Shown one piece after another: positions 1 through 8,231 of a stretch of DNA of 64,000 nucleotides (positions are counted from its first letter, which is position 1; the number at the start of each line of letters is the position of its first letter). The notes beneath the pieces are model-generated. The model was not told the origin of the DNA. It searched no databases and was given only the letters and a program-made list of their open reading frames with translations. A program made the position numbers and the translations under genes. This stretch comes from Hymenobacter pini (GTDB taxonomy: Bacteria; Bacteroidota; Bacteroidia; Cytophagales; Hymenobacteraceae), in assembly GCF_020421205.1 (NCBI RefSeq), contig NZ_JAIZZH010000003.1, forward strand, positions 1-64,000, read 5' to 3'.

Positions 1-97
1 AAGAACGTCTGTCACTTCGCATTTGAAGTAACCGTGGGCCGCTCGAAAGCGGCGCAGTATTCGTGTTGTGTGCCCCCCTTCCGATCGAAGCGGGTTG

Positions 98-127
98 CAA
101 AGGTAACACCCTTTTTTCTTTCTGCAA
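98..127 (-). promoter_or_regulatory. Tandem promoter copy 1 (closest to left edge)
   Basis: On the minus strand this reads TTG (127-125), 19 bases, then TACCTTTG (105-98), an exact match to the Bacteroidetes TTG / TAnnTTTG consensus. A/T tracts lie just upstream (130-150), as an UP element would. The bases after the box (GCAACCCGCTT) recur in the other copies. Confidence 0.75.
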
Positions 128-212
128 GCCTTTCTGAAAAACTTTTTTTTCGAAGCAACCTTCGCAAGCAATTCGTTTTTCAGCTCAGCCCGCGTCCGGT
201 TGAAGCGGGGTG

Positions 213-242
213 CAAAGGTAACTGCCTTTTTGCTTTTTCCAA
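213..242 (-). promoter_or_regulatory. Tandem promoter copy 2
   Basis: Minus strand: TTG (242-240), 19 bases, TACCTTTG (220-213), then CACCCCGCTTCAACCGG. Same layout as copy 1, 115 bases further upstream. Confidence 0.75.
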
Positions 243-322
243 GAACCCGGGAAGAAAAAGTTTTTCGCTCTTTTCTTCGTTTCCGGCTCCCCGTGCCCGT
301 TTTCTCGTTCGAAAGCGGGTTG

Positions 323-354
323 CAAAGGTAAGCCGCTGTTCTGCCTTTTTCCAA
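323..354 (-). promoter_or_regulatory. Tandem promoter copy 3
   Basis: Minus strand: TTG (354-352), 21 bases, TACCTTTG (330-323), then CAACCCGCTT. It is preceded upstream by the same GGTTCTTGGAAAAAGGCA-like block seen in copy 2. Confidence 0.7.
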
Positions 355-419
355 GAACCTGACCGAAAAAAGTTTTGCGGTTTCAGCTCCGGTACAGCGC
401 CTCCGGTTGAAGCGGGGTG

Positions 420-451
420 CAAAGGTAGCAACTTCTTGCTGACTTGTGCAA
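420..451 (-). promoter_or_regulatory. Tandem promoter copy 4
   Basis: Minus strand: TTG (451-449), 21 bases, TACCTTTG (427-420), followed by CACCCCGCTTCAACCGG exactly as in copy 2. Confidence 0.7.
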
Positions 452-594
452 CCCCGGCGGCTAACTTTTTTTTCACCGGGCCTTTCAGATGGAAAGCCGT
501 GGGCGACTAAAAGGGCCAGCAGGCGAAGAAGATATTTCGCGCTGGTGGCCCGAAGGGGTGGCAGCGGCCCGCTCCGCGTTTCGGATTGGGAGTG

Positions 595-625
595 CAAAAG
601 TGGCGGGTTGCGCTTGGATTTCCAA
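595..625 (-). promoter_or_regulatory. Degenerate fifth promoter copy
   Basis: Minus strand: TTG (625-623), 20 bases, CACTTTTG (602-595). The first base of the -7 box is C instead of T, so it may be weak or decayed, but spacing and orientation fit the four copies to its left. Confidence 0.4.
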
Positions 626-748
626 ACCCGCCCAAGAAAAAACCCGTTCAAGGTTGGCGCGAACTTCCACTGCTTGCTGTGAGACAACTTGTTAGCGGTG
701 ATAAAAAGTTCGCAAGGCTTTAAAAAAAGTTGGGTTGACCATCTTACT

Positions 749-794
749 AATAACAAAACCCCGTCTACAGCCCTGTAGACGGGGTTTTGTTATT
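749..794. terminator. Intrinsic terminator after purA
   Basis: A perfect 22-bp inverted repeat (749-770 and 773-794) with a 2-base loop ends in a T run on either strand. It lies 13 bases past the purA stop and would also stop leftward read-through into the promoter array. Confidence 0.85.
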
Positions 795-807
795 GCTGCA
801 TGAGCAG

Positions 808-2079
808 TTATTGCAAGTGTAAAGTGCTTACTCTATCGGGGCCAACGCTTACGATGCTCACTGGCACTTCCAGATGCTCCTCGAGGAAGGCTACATAATC
901 CTTTAGCTGTTGGGGTAGAGCTTGTGGATCAGTAATAGACTGTAATTCGATGCGCCAGCCGGGGAGGCTCTTATATATAGGAGTGAGTTGCTCCAAGTCA
1001 CCATGGTCGGGCAGATGATCGGTTTGCTCTCCGTTAGGCAGTTGATAATGGGTGCAGACCCGGATTTCATCAAATTCGTCCAGCACGTCCGCCTTCATTA
1101 GGTGAATTTCAGTAACCCCATTGAGCATGATGCTGTAACGGAGCGCCGGCAAATCGATCCAGCCGCAACGGCGGGGGCGCCCGGTGGTAGAGCCGAACTC
1201 GCGGCCAGCCTGGCGAATCTGCTCTCCTACTGCATCGTGCAGCTCAGTAGGGAACGGGCCGCTGCCTACGCGCGTGCAGTATGCTTTGCTGATGCCGTAC
1301 ACCTTATCTATATAGCGCGGGGCAATACCCAACCCGGTGCAGGCTCCGGCCACGATCGTGCTGGAAGACGTTACGTAGGGATAGGTACCGAAATCAATAT
1401 CGAGCATAGCGCCTTGGGCACCTTCAGCTAATACATTTTTACCCTGGCGCAGTAAGTCGTTCAGCAGATACTCGGTATCGGTGAGTTGCAGGGTCCGTAG
1501 GAACTCAACAGCGGCAAAAAAATCGGCCTCGAATTCTTCAATTTCGAGGCCGCGGCCGTGGAATTCAGCAAGGGTAGTGTGACGCGCAACGGTTTGTTTG
1601 TACCGCTCCTGGAAATCGGGCAACAGGATATCCCCTACCCGCAGACCTGTACGGCCAATTTTATCCTGGTACGTAGGCCCAATACCTTTCAGAGTGGAGC
1701 CGATTTTGCTTCCGCCGCGGGCTTCTTCGCTAATACGGTCGAGGGCGCGGTGCGAAGGCAGAATGAGCTGGGCTTTACGGGAGATGTAGAGGTTACGGCT
1801 CCAGTTAACGCCCCGGTCGGTAAGCTTCTGCAGTTCCTGACGGAATACTACCGGGTCGAGCACTACTCCGTTGCCCACTACATTAATAATGTGGGGGTGG
1901 AAGATGCCGGAAGGCACTTGGTGCAGTACGTGCTTAATACCATCGAAGGTAAGGGTGTGGCCGGCGTTGGGACCACCCTGAAAGCGGGCCACTACATCAT
2001 AGGTAGGGGCCAGTACATCGACAATCTTTCCTTTGCCTTCATCACCCCACTGTAAGCCGATTAGTACGTCAACGGGCAT
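808..2079 (-). CDS. purA: Adenylosuccinate synthetase
   Basis: Cytoplasmic enzyme of AMP synthesis: it joins IMP and aspartate, using GTP, to give adenylosuccinate. At 423 residues it has normal length. The GDEGKGK phosphate loop is at residues 12-18 with catalytic Asp13, and His41 lies in GPNAGH; the IMP-site segment GSTTGRPRRCGWID is present. The ATG overlaps the stop codon of the STAS gene by one base (TAATG), so purA is the last gene of a fur-STAS-purA operon, translationally coupled to its neighbour. A strong hairpin terminator follows. Confidence 0.97.
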   Translation of the reverse strand: MPVDVLIGLQWGDEGKGKIVDVLAPTYDVVARFQGGPNAGHTLTFDGIKHVLHQVPSGIFHPHIINVVGNGVVLDPVVFRQELQKLTDRGVNWSRNLYISRKAQLILPSHRALDRISEEARGGSKIGSTLKGIGPTYQDKIGRTGLRVGDILLPDFQERYKQTVARHTTLAEFHGRGLEIEEFEADFFAAVEFLRTLQLTDTEYLLNDLLRQGKNVLAEGAQGAMLDIDFGTYPYVTSSSTIVAGACTGLGIAPRYIDKVYGISKAYCTRVGSGPFPTELHDAVGEQIRQAGREFGSTTGRPRRCGWIDLPALRYSIMLNGVTEIHLMKADVLDEFDEIRVCTHYQLPNGEQTDHLPDHGDLEQLTPIYKSLPGWRIELQSITDPQALPQQLKDYVAFLEEHLEVPVSIVSVGPDRVSTLHLQ

Positions 2080-2426
2080 TAGTTCGCGTTTTTCAGTTGT
2101 TGAACAGCCGACTGTTCGTCGTCGGCAATTGAGAAAATGGCGTTTAGCTTGGTAAGCGCCAACATTTTGCGGGGATGGTCGGCGGGGTTGATCAGCAGCA
2201 GTTCGCCGCCGCGGCTACGAAACTTAGTCAGCAGGGACACCAGTACCCCGATGCCAGTGCTATTGATGTAGCGGATACCAGAGAGGTCGACGGCGCAGTT
2301 TCGCAAATCGTCGCCGAGGTGCTGGTCCACATTCTGCAGCAACTGTTGGGTGTCGGGGCTGCCGATTAGGTCGCCGGAAAGGCGCACGAAGAGGATGCCG
2401 TCCTGGACGGCGGAATCAGTTTTCAT
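2079..2426 (-). CDS. STAS-domain protein (anti-sigma factor antagonist type)
   Basis: A 115-residue single STAS domain of the SpoIIAA / anti-anti-sigma class. These bind a partner-switching kinase or anti-sigma factor and are controlled by phosphorylation of a conserved Ser or Thr. The motif DLSGIRYINSTGIGVL carries the candidate phospho-site in NSTG. I chose the ATG at 2426 because it overlaps the upstream fur stop as ATGA and gives a normal STAS start; a longer frame begins at 2471. No kinase or sigma factor partner is in this window, so the pathway is unknown. Confidence 0.85.
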   Translation of the reverse strand: MKTDSAVQDGILFVRLSGDLIGSPDTQQLLQNVDQHLGDDLRNCAVDLSGIRYINSTGIGVLVSLLTKFRSRGGELLLINPADHPRKMLALTKLNAIFSIADDEQSAVQQLKNAN

Positions 2427-2914
2427 TCGGATTGAGAGCGGGTGGCGGCCTTGGCGCGGCAGTCGCCGCACACACCGTAAAGGTTTAAAGAGTGGTGCAA
2501 GATATGGAAGTTGAGTAACTCCCCGACCATGGTTTGGATGCCGTGAATACGTGGGTCGCAGAACTCCACCACCTTATGACACTCCGTGCAAATGACGTGG
2601 TCGTGCTGGCGGTAGCCGTAGCTTTTCTCGTACTGCGCCAAGTTGCGGCCGAATTGGTGCTTACTCACCAGGCCGTGCTCTACCAATAGGTCGAGGGTGT
2701 TGTACACGGTGGCCCGGCTTACCTGCAGGCCCTGCTCCTTCATGCCGGCGTAGAGCTCTTCCACATCGAAGTGGCCGGTACGGGAGTAGATTTCCTCCAG
2801 AATAGCGTACCGCTCGGAGGTTTTGCGCAAGCCTTTGTTCTCGAGGTAAGCCGTAAAAATCTTCTTTACTTCCTCGTATTTCTCTTTATCGAGATGCTTC
2901 TCAGAAACAGCCAT
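2423..2914 (-). CDS. Fur-family metal- or peroxide-sensing repressor
   Basis: A 163-residue Fur-family transcription regulator: an N-terminal winged helix (around residues 30-90, with SRATVYNTLDLLVEHGLV) and a C-terminal dimer domain with HDHVICTECHKVVEF and a final CGDC. The two CxxC pairs are the structural zinc site. Family members respond to iron (Fur), peroxide (PerR), zinc (Zur) or manganese; sequence reading alone does not tell which. The ATG at 2914 is chosen over an upstream extension lacking homology. It is first in an operon with the STAS gene and purA. Confidence 0.92.
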   Translation of the reverse strand: MAVSEKHLDKEKYEEVKKIFTAYLENKGLRKTSERYAILEEIYSRTGHFDVEELYAGMKEQGLQVSRATVYNTLDLLVEHGLVSKHQFGRNLAQYEKSYGYRQHDHVICTECHKVVEFCDPRIHGIQTMVGELLNFHILHHSLNLYGVCGDCRAKAATRSQSE

Positions 2915-2958
2915 TGGTAGGGTTTCGCTGATAAGAAGTGAGAACCAACAATACCCTG

Positions 2959-2966
2959 CAAAGTTA
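2959..2966 (-). promoter_or_regulatory. Putative -7 box of the fur operon
   Basis: Minus strand TAACTTTG, matching TAnnTTTG, 45 bases before the fur ATG. The nearest TTG is 26 bases upstream, longer than the usual 19-21, so support is moderate. Confidence 0.45.
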
Positions 2967-3055
2967 GATGCAAGGCAGCACGCGGAGATACGCAAGCCGG
3001 GAACTTCTTATACTATTATATACTGTGTGTTTGCAGGAAAACTTTTTAGAGCCAA

Positions 3056-5263
3056 TCAGGAGTCGAAACGCTCTACGAGCAGCACGCCGTTCACCTTAGA
3101 AAGGCGCTGGATCAGCTTGTCGAGGTGGGCAGTGTCATTCACGAACACCATAATCTGACCTTCGAACATACCGTCGTCGGAGTCGATGGTGATAGAGCGC
3201 ATGTTTACTTTCAGGCTGTTGCTGATGATGCGCGTTACATCGTTCACGAGCCCTACCCTATCGGAGCCCTTGATGCGGATGCCGGCCAGGAAGGCTAGCT
3301 CTGACTGATCCGTCCACTTGGCGCGCACGATGCGGTTGCCGAAGTTGGACATCATTTGTACGGCCTTGGGGCAGGAGGTGCGGTGAATAACAATGCCCTG
3401 CTCGGTTTCGAAGCCGAACACGTCGTCGCCGGGAATGGGGTTGCAGCAGGGCGCAATGGTGTAGTCGAACTTATCGGTTCGCTCCCCAATCACCAGCATG
3501 TTGGCATTTACGCCACGCACTTTCTGCACTTCATGGTCGAAGGCTTTGGGCTCCAGCATGGAAGGCAGGCGGGGTGCTTCCACGTTGGGGTCGAACAGAT
3601 CCTTCTGAATTTCCCGGCCGTCGATCTGGCCAATGGCCACCCGGTAGAAAAACTCCTGCGGGCTGCTGGTGCTAAAGTGAGCCAGCAGGCGGTTCAAGTT
3701 GTCTTGGTTGTATTCTACCCCCAGCAACTCCAGGCGTTTCTCCACTAAGTAGCGGCCGTCCTCGGACTTGCTGCGCTTGTCGTCGCGGAGCCAATCCTTA
3801 ATACGCGTACGGGCCTTAGAAGTAGTTACGTACTGCAGCCACTCCTCCGTAGGCTTCTGCTTCTGGGAAGTCAGGATTTCTACCTGGTCGCCGTTGCGGA
3901 GCTGGTAGCTCAGGGGCTGCAGCTTCTGGTTGACTTTGGCACCCAGGCATTGCAGACCAATATGCGAGTGAATCTCGAAGGCGAAGTCCAGGGCCGTGGC
4001 CTTATCGGGCAGAATTACCAGCTTGCCTTTGGGGGTAAAGGCGTACACCTCCTTTACGAAGAGGTTCTGGCGGAACTCGTCCATGAACTCCAAGGCGCTG
4101 GAGTTATTGGATTCGAGCATCTCGCGCACCTTATTTATCCAGGATTCCAGCGCCGACTCAGACTGGGCGGTGGCGGCATCCTTGTATTTCCAGTGAGCCG
4201 CGTATCCTTTCTCGGCAATGTCATCCATACGGCGGCTGCGGATCTGTACCTCCACCCACTGGCCAGTGCGCGACATAACGGTGGTATGCAGGCTCTCGTA
4301 GCCGTTGGCTTTGGGCGTGCTCACCCAGTCGCGCAGACGGTCGGGGTTAGGCTGGTAGAAATCAGTAACCACGCTGTACACCTGCCAACAGGCCGCTTTT
4401 TCCTGCTCCGGCGGCACATCCAGAATAATACGGATGGCAAACAGGTCGTACACCTCATCAAAGGTGATGTTCTGCTTGCGCATTTTGCGCAGGATGGAAT
4501 AGATACTCTTGGGCCGACCTTTCACCTCGTAGTGGAAGCCCTGGGCCTTAAGCTCCTCATCAATAGGCTGCACGAACTCCTTAATAAAGCGGTTGCGGGC
4601 GGCCCGACTCTGCCGCACCCGGTTCACCAGCTCCGTGTAGATTTCGGTGTCGGTGTACTTCAGGTAGAGGTCCTCCAGCTCGGTTTTGATGCTGTACAGG
4701 CCCAGTCGGTGGGCCAGCGGAGCGTAGAGGTAAATGGTTTCGGAAGCAATTTTGAGCTGCTTGTGCCGGGGCATCGAGTCCAGCGTCCGCATGTTGTGCA
4801 GGCGGTCGGCCAATTTGATGAGAATCACGCGCACGTCGTCCGACAACGTGAGCAGCATCTTGCGGAAATTCTCAGCTTGCTCGGAGGTACCGTAGTCGAA
4901 CACGCCCGAAATCTTGGTGAGCCCGTCCACGATGCGCGCCACCTTGGGCCCGAACTCCCGCTCCACGTCGGCCACTTCCCAGGGCGTATCCTCCACCACA
5001 TCGTGCAGCAGGGCCGCCACAATGCTGGTAGTACCGAGGCCAATTTCCTCCACCACAATCTGGGCCACGGCCAACGGGTGCAGAATGTACGGCTCCCCGG
5101 ATTTGCGGCGCATCTCCTTATGCGCTTCCAGAGAAGTGTTGAATGCCTTTTTGATCAGCTTGGCGTCGCCCTCCTTTAAATAAGGCTTGGCGGTGCGGAG
5201 CAGGCGGCGGTAGTGGCGCAGAATCTCCTGGCGTTCTACCTCGGGGTCGATGACAATAGACAT
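3056..5263 (-). CDS. Bifunctional (p)ppGpp synthetase/hydrolase, RelA/SpoT family
   Basis: Makes and degrades the stringent-response alarmone (p)ppGpp. The 735 residues contain, in order, an HD hydrolase domain (LLHDVVEDT near residues 87-95), a nucleotidyltransferase synthetase domain (STPKANGYESLHTTV near 320), a TGS domain (about 405-465), a helical/CC region and a C-terminal ACT domain (about 660-735). An apparently intact HD motif indicates a bifunctional Rel/SpoT rather than a synthetase-only RelA. The gene is 140 bases upstream of fur on the same strand but separated by its own AT-rich spacer, so it is probably a separate unit. Confidence 0.96.
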   Translation of the reverse strand: MSIVIDPEVERQEILRHYRRLLRTAKPYLKEGDAKLIKKAFNTSLEAHKEMRRKSGEPYILHPLAVAQIVVEEIGLGTTSIVAALLHDVVEDTPWEVADVEREFGPKVARIVDGLTKISGVFDYGTSEQAENFRKMLLTLSDDVRVILIKLADRLHNMRTLDSMPRHKQLKIASETIYLYAPLAHRLGLYSIKTELEDLYLKYTDTEIYTELVNRVRQSRAARNRFIKEFVQPIDEELKAQGFHYEVKGRPKSIYSILRKMRKQNITFDEVYDLFAIRIILDVPPEQEKAACWQVYSVVTDFYQPNPDRLRDWVSTPKANGYESLHTTVMSRTGQWVEVQIRSRRMDDIAEKGYAAHWKYKDAATAQSESALESWINKVREMLESNNSSALEFMDEFRQNLFVKEVYAFTPKGKLVILPDKATALDFAFEIHSHIGLQCLGAKVNQKLQPLSYQLRNGDQVEILTSQKQKPTEEWLQYVTTSKARTRIKDWLRDDKRSKSEDGRYLVEKRLELLGVEYNQDNLNRLLAHFSTSSPQEFFYRVAIGQIDGREIQKDLFDPNVEAPRLPSMLEPKAFDHEVQKVRGVNANMLVIGERTDKFDYTIAPCCNPIPGDDVFGFETEQGIVIHRTSCPKAVQMMSNFGNRIVRAKWTDQSELAFLAGIRIKGSDRVGLVNDVTRIISNSLKVNMRSITIDSDDGMFEGQIMVFVNDTAHLDKLIQRLSKVNGVLLVERFDS

Positions 5264-5577
5264 GGTACGCGGGCGGCACTGGGAGGCACCGGAATAAGGA
5301 ATGGCTAAGGTACGGCTTACGCAGGAAGCTTGCGCCAGATACTGGGCAAGAATGTAACGCCCACTGCCTGCAAAACACCGGCGCCGGCCGGATGGTGCAG
5401 AGTTACACGCTTACTGCGAAAACTGCCGCGGATTTCGACCACAGGTGTTTTTGGCTCTTTCAACTGGGCACGTACGGGGGCGGGGCAGCAGGAATAAACT
5501 GACAGAGTTTGCGCAATGATTTGTTTTTCCGGTAGGCTTCCGTAGTTTTGCGCCCCCGAGGCAGTTGGCCTTGAGAC
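5264..5577. other. Gene-free spacer before tRNA-Leu
   Basis: This 314-base gap between the divergent rel gene and tRNA-Leu shows no credible gene, repeat or clear consensus promoter. Weak AT-rich stretches near 5510-5550 may hold the tRNA promoter. Confidence 0.5.
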
Positions 5578-5659
5578 GCGGATGTGGCGAAATTGGTAGA
5601 CGTGCCAGACTTAGGATCTGGTGCCGCAAGGCGTGTGGGTTCGAGTCCCTCCATCCGCA
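5578..5659 (+). tRNA. tRNA-Leu (anticodon UAG)
   Basis: An 82-base tRNA with acceptor arms GCGGATG/CATCCGC, D-loop AAATTGGTAGA, anticodon stem CCAGA/TCTGG around loop CTTAGGA (anticodon TAG), a long variable arm typical of class II tRNAs, and TΨC loop GTTCGAGTC. CCA is not encoded. It reads CUA-type leucine codons. Confidence 0.95.
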
Positions 5660-5689
5660 CTTTAGGTTTTTGTAGTAAAAACCAACTTT

Positions 5690-5724
5690 AAACCCTCAAC
5701 CCACCCGTTGGGGGTTTCTTTTTA
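5690..5724 (+). terminator. Terminator after tRNA-Leu
   Basis: Hairpin AAACCCTCAAC / GTTGGGGGTTT with a short loop, followed by CTTTTTAC, 30 bases past the tRNA. Confidence 0.7.
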
Positions 5725-5780
5725 CCCGGGTTTTGGCCCACTGTTTACCCCAACGTAGTACCCTTAACCGACCCTTAGTT

Positions 5781-7109
5781 TTGGACATTACCCTCAACAA
5801 GAAAGACGACCAGCTCCATGCCATCCTGACAGTGAATCTCACGGAGGCTGACTATGCTCCCGCCGTGGAGAGCAAGCTGAAAGAATACAGCAAACAGGCG
5901 CAGATCAAAGGGTTCCGCCCGGGCAAGGTGCCGGTTACGCTGGTACGCAAAATGTATGGCAAAGGCATTCTGGTAGAGGAAATCAACCAGCTGCTGGGCA
6001 AATCGGTGGATAGCTACATCAAGGAAAACGACCTGAAAATCCTGGGTGAGCCCCTGCCCGTTGCTACCGACATCGACTTCGACAACCAGAAGGACTACTC
6101 CTTCCAGTTTGAGTTGGGCCTGCTGCCCGAGTTCGACCTGCCCGGCGACCAGGCTGTTAGCGTTGACCGTCACAAAGTTGACCTCGACGAGAACACCCTG
6201 AGCGAAACCTACGAGCAGCTGGGCCGCCAGTTTGGCGAAACCATCGAGCCCGAGACGTCGGAAGCTAACGACTTCATCTACGGCAAGCTCAAGAAAGCCG
6301 GTGAGGAAGGCGAAGGCCGCGTGGTATTGCTGCCCACCAACAAGCTGAAAGCCGATGCTGACAAGTTTGTAGGCGTGAAAGCCGGCGACAAAGTTAGCTT
6401 CGACCTGAAAAAAGCGTTCGGTGACGACCTGCAGGCCATCCGCAACTTCACGGGCCTGAGCAAGGAGGAAGCTGACAAAATCGAAGGCGAGTACACCCTG
6501 GCCGTAGAGAAAATTCAGCGCTCTACCCCCGCTGAGTTCAACCAGGAGTTGTTCGACAAAGTATTCGGCAAAGACGAAATCACCTCGAAAGAAGCTTTCG
6601 AAGAGAAAGTACGCTCGACGGTACAGGAGAACTACGACCGGGAGGCTGACAACCTGGTGAACCGCCAGATCATCGACAAGATGCTGGAAAACACCACCAT
6701 CGAAGTTCCCAAGGAGTTCTTCAAGAAGTGGCTGGAGCGCGCCAACCAAGGCAAACTGACGCCCGAGCAGATTGAGGAGCACTACGAAGACTACGAAAAG
6801 GAGCTGAAGTGGTCGATGATCCGCAACAAAGTGGTAGAAGCTAACGAGTTGAAGGTGTCGAACGAGGAAATCATGGACCGTACCATCCAGAAAATCCTGG
6901 GCCAGTTCAACATGGAGCTGACACCGGAGCTGGAAGAATCGGTACGTGGCTTTGCTGACAACTACCTGCGTCAGGAGAACGGCAAGAACTACGTGAACGA
7001 GTACGAAGCCATTCTGGCAGAGAAAGTGCTGGAAAACCTGCGCGGCAAAGTTGTTGTTAATGACAACCCGATTACGGCCGAGGACTTCCGCAATCAGAAT
7101 GCCGGCTAA
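5781..7109 (+). CDS. tig: Trigger factor, ribosome-bound chaperone and prolyl isomerase
   Basis: Binds the ribosome near the exit tunnel and helps new proteins fold. The start is probably TTG at 5781 (giving MDITLNKKDD, 442 residues); no ATG is in frame before the conserved N-terminus, and another TTG at 5733 adds 16 unlikely residues. The ribosome-binding signature GFRPGKVP lies near residue 46. An acidic central region fits the isomerase domain (divergent, as in many Bacteroidetes), and a long helical C-terminal arm domain follows. It heads the tig-clpP-clpX series, all on the plus strand but separated by terminators. Confidence 0.93.
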   Translation: MDITLNKKDDQLHAILTVNLTEADYAPAVESKLKEYSKQAQIKGFRPGKVPVTLVRKMYGKGILVEEINQLLGKSVDSYIKENDLKILGEPLPVATDIDFDNQKDYSFQFELGLLPEFDLPGDQAVSVDRHKVDLDENTLSETYEQLGRQFGETIEPETSEANDFIYGKLKKAGEEGEGRVVLLPTNKLKADADKFVGVKAGDKVSFDLKKAFGDDLQAIRNFTGLSKEEADKIEGEYTLAVEKIQRSTPAEFNQELFDKVFGKDEITSKEAFEEKVRSTVQENYDREADNLVNRQIIDKMLENTTIEVPKEFFKKWLERANQGKLTPEQIEEHYEDYEKELKWSMIRNKVVEANELKVSNEEIMDRTIQKILGQFNMELTPELEESVRGFADNYLRQENGKNYVNEYEAILAEKVLENLRGKVVVNDNPITAEDFRNQNAG

Positions 7110-7134
7110 TTGCTGACATTTTCGGTTTCCGAAC

Positions 7135-7175
7135 CAACAAAAAAGCCCTTACTTGCCGTGAGGGCTTTTTTGTTG
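7135..7175 (+). terminator. Terminator after tig
   Basis: An 18-bp stem (7135-7152 with 7158-7175, one mismatch) centred on AAAAGCCCT / AGGGCTTTTTT. Confidence 0.85.
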
Positions 7176-7275
7176 CCGGCCCTCCAGAGTTTGAACTCGG
7201 CTACGCGGTTTGCCCGTATAGGCTGGCTTGAGGCTCTTACTTCTTACCTCTACATTCCAACTCCTTTTTCTTCCC

Positions 7276-7983
7276 ATGCTGAATAAACAAGAGTTCCGCA
7301 AATTTGCCGTGAAAGGCCAGGGCCTGAGCGGTTTGGGCGTTGACCAATACATCCAGCACGTTGAGGGCCAGACCCGCAACGGCCTGATTATGCCTACCGG
7401 CATGACCCGCTCGGTAATTGAGGAACGCCCCACGCGCTTCGCCGAAATTGACGTGTTTTCGCGCCTGATCATGGACCGCATTGTGTTCCTGGGCACAGCC
7501 GTGGACGACTACATTGCCAACATCCTGACGGCGCAGATGCTGTTCCTGGAGTCGGTAGATGCCAAGAAGGATATCCTGCTCTACATCAACTCGCCCGGTG
7601 GCTCGGTATACGCCGGCCTAGGTATCTATGACACCATGCAGTACGTGAACCCCGATGTGGCTACCATCTGCACCGGCTTGGCGGCCTCGATGGGTGCGGT
7701 TCTGCTGGCTGGCGGTGCCAAAGACAAACGCTCAGCTCTGCCCCACGCCCGCGTAATGATTCACCAGCCCTCGGGTGGCGCGCAAGGCCAGTCGACGGAT
7801 ATCGAAATTACGGCCCGCGAGATTCTGAAGCTCAAGAAAGAGCTGTATGACATTCTGGCGAAGCACACCGGCAAAACCTACCAGGAAATCTACGACAACT
7901 CGGAGCGTGACTACTGGATGCGCGCCGATGAGGCCAAAGAGTACGGCCTGATTGACGAGGTTCTGGAGAAAAAGTCGGCCTAA
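7276..7983 (+). CDS. clpP: ATP-dependent Clp protease proteolytic subunit
   Basis: The serine peptidase of the ClpXP/ClpAP degradation machine, which forms a double-heptamer barrel. From the ATG at 7276 it has 235 residues, slightly long for ClpP because of an N-terminal extension. The catalytic triad is readable: Ser138 in ASMGA, His163 in MIHQPSGG, Asp212 in RDYWM. A TTG at 7228 would add a hydrophobic leader and is rejected. Its partner ATPase clpX is the next gene, but a repeat and a terminator lie between, so the two can be expressed independently. Confidence 0.96.
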   Translation: MLNKQEFRKFAVKGQGLSGLGVDQYIQHVEGQTRNGLIMPTGMTRSVIEERPTRFAEIDVFSRLIMDRIVFLGTAVDDYIANILTAQMLFLESVDAKKDILLYINSPGGSVYAGLGIYDTMQYVNPDVATICTGLAASMGAVLLAGGAKDKRSALPHARVMIHQPSGGAQGQSTDIEITAREILKLKKELYDILAKHTGKTYQEIYDNSERDYWMRADEAKEYGLIDEVLEKKSA

Positions 7984-7996
7984 GCCATTGTTCTTT

Positions 7997-8073
7997 GTCA
8001 TTCCGAACGAAGTGAGAAATCTGGGTCAAAGCTCAGAACATCAACTCAGATTCCTCACTTCGTTCGGAATGGC
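7997..8073. repeat. GTCATTCC-type palindrome, copy 1
   Basis: Two arms of about 29 bases, starting GTCATTCCGAACGAAGTGAG and ending with its complement CTCACTTCGTTCGGAATGGC, enclose a 20-base loop. It belongs to a dispersed family (see 11410, 22545, 23404, 56287, 62344). It lies between clpP and the terminator at 8075. Confidence 0.8.
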
Positions 8074-8074
8074 A

Positions 8075-8108
8075 AACAAAAAAGCCCGCTTTGGCGGGCT
8101 TTTTTGTT
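8075..8108 (+). terminator. Terminator between clpP and clpX
   Basis: A perfect 15-bp stem, AACAAAAAAGCCCGC / GCGGGCTTTTTTGTT, with loop TTTG. Confidence 0.9.
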
Positions 8109-8166
8109 AAGTTAGAAGGCAATTGCGGCGGCACTTTTTGGCTCATGCAGGGCGTTGGCCTTTTCG

Positions 8167-8174
8167 TACCTTTG
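8167..8174 (+). promoter_or_regulatory. Putative -7 box for clpX
   Basis: TACCTTTG matches TAnnTTTG exactly and lies 57 bases before the clpX ATG, just after the terminator, so clpX probably has its own promoter. The candidate TTG (8138-8140) is 26 bases upstream. Confidence 0.55.
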
Positions 8175-8231
8175 TGGAAGGCTGGCGCAAGCTACCTATC
8201 CCCTCCCCTTTTTCAGCGAGTTACTTTAGCA

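Larger units (their letters stand above)
1..748. other. Long gene-free region, probable rRNA-type promoter region
   Basis: No credible gene lies in the first 748 bases; the open frames here have no family resemblance and run over low-complexity T- and A-rich tracts. The region instead contains four copies of a CAAAGGTA box followed by a CAA about 20 bases later, which read on the minus strand as Bacteroidetes promoters aimed at the left edge. Small inverted repeats near 1-60 could belong to a leader RNA. An rRNA operon beyond the edge is an inference; no rRNA sequence is visible. Confidence 0.6.

Noticed and set aside
34..695. Several overlapping open frames on both strands at the left edge
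   Set aside because: They overlap each other, follow T/A homopolymer tracts and promoter repeats, and show no domain, signal peptide or conserved start.
3356..5179. Long plus-strand frames, up to about 400 codons, opposite the rel gene
   Set aside because: They are antisense shadows of a clearly conserved minus-strand gene, rich in Val, His and Gly as expected from GC-rich third positions.
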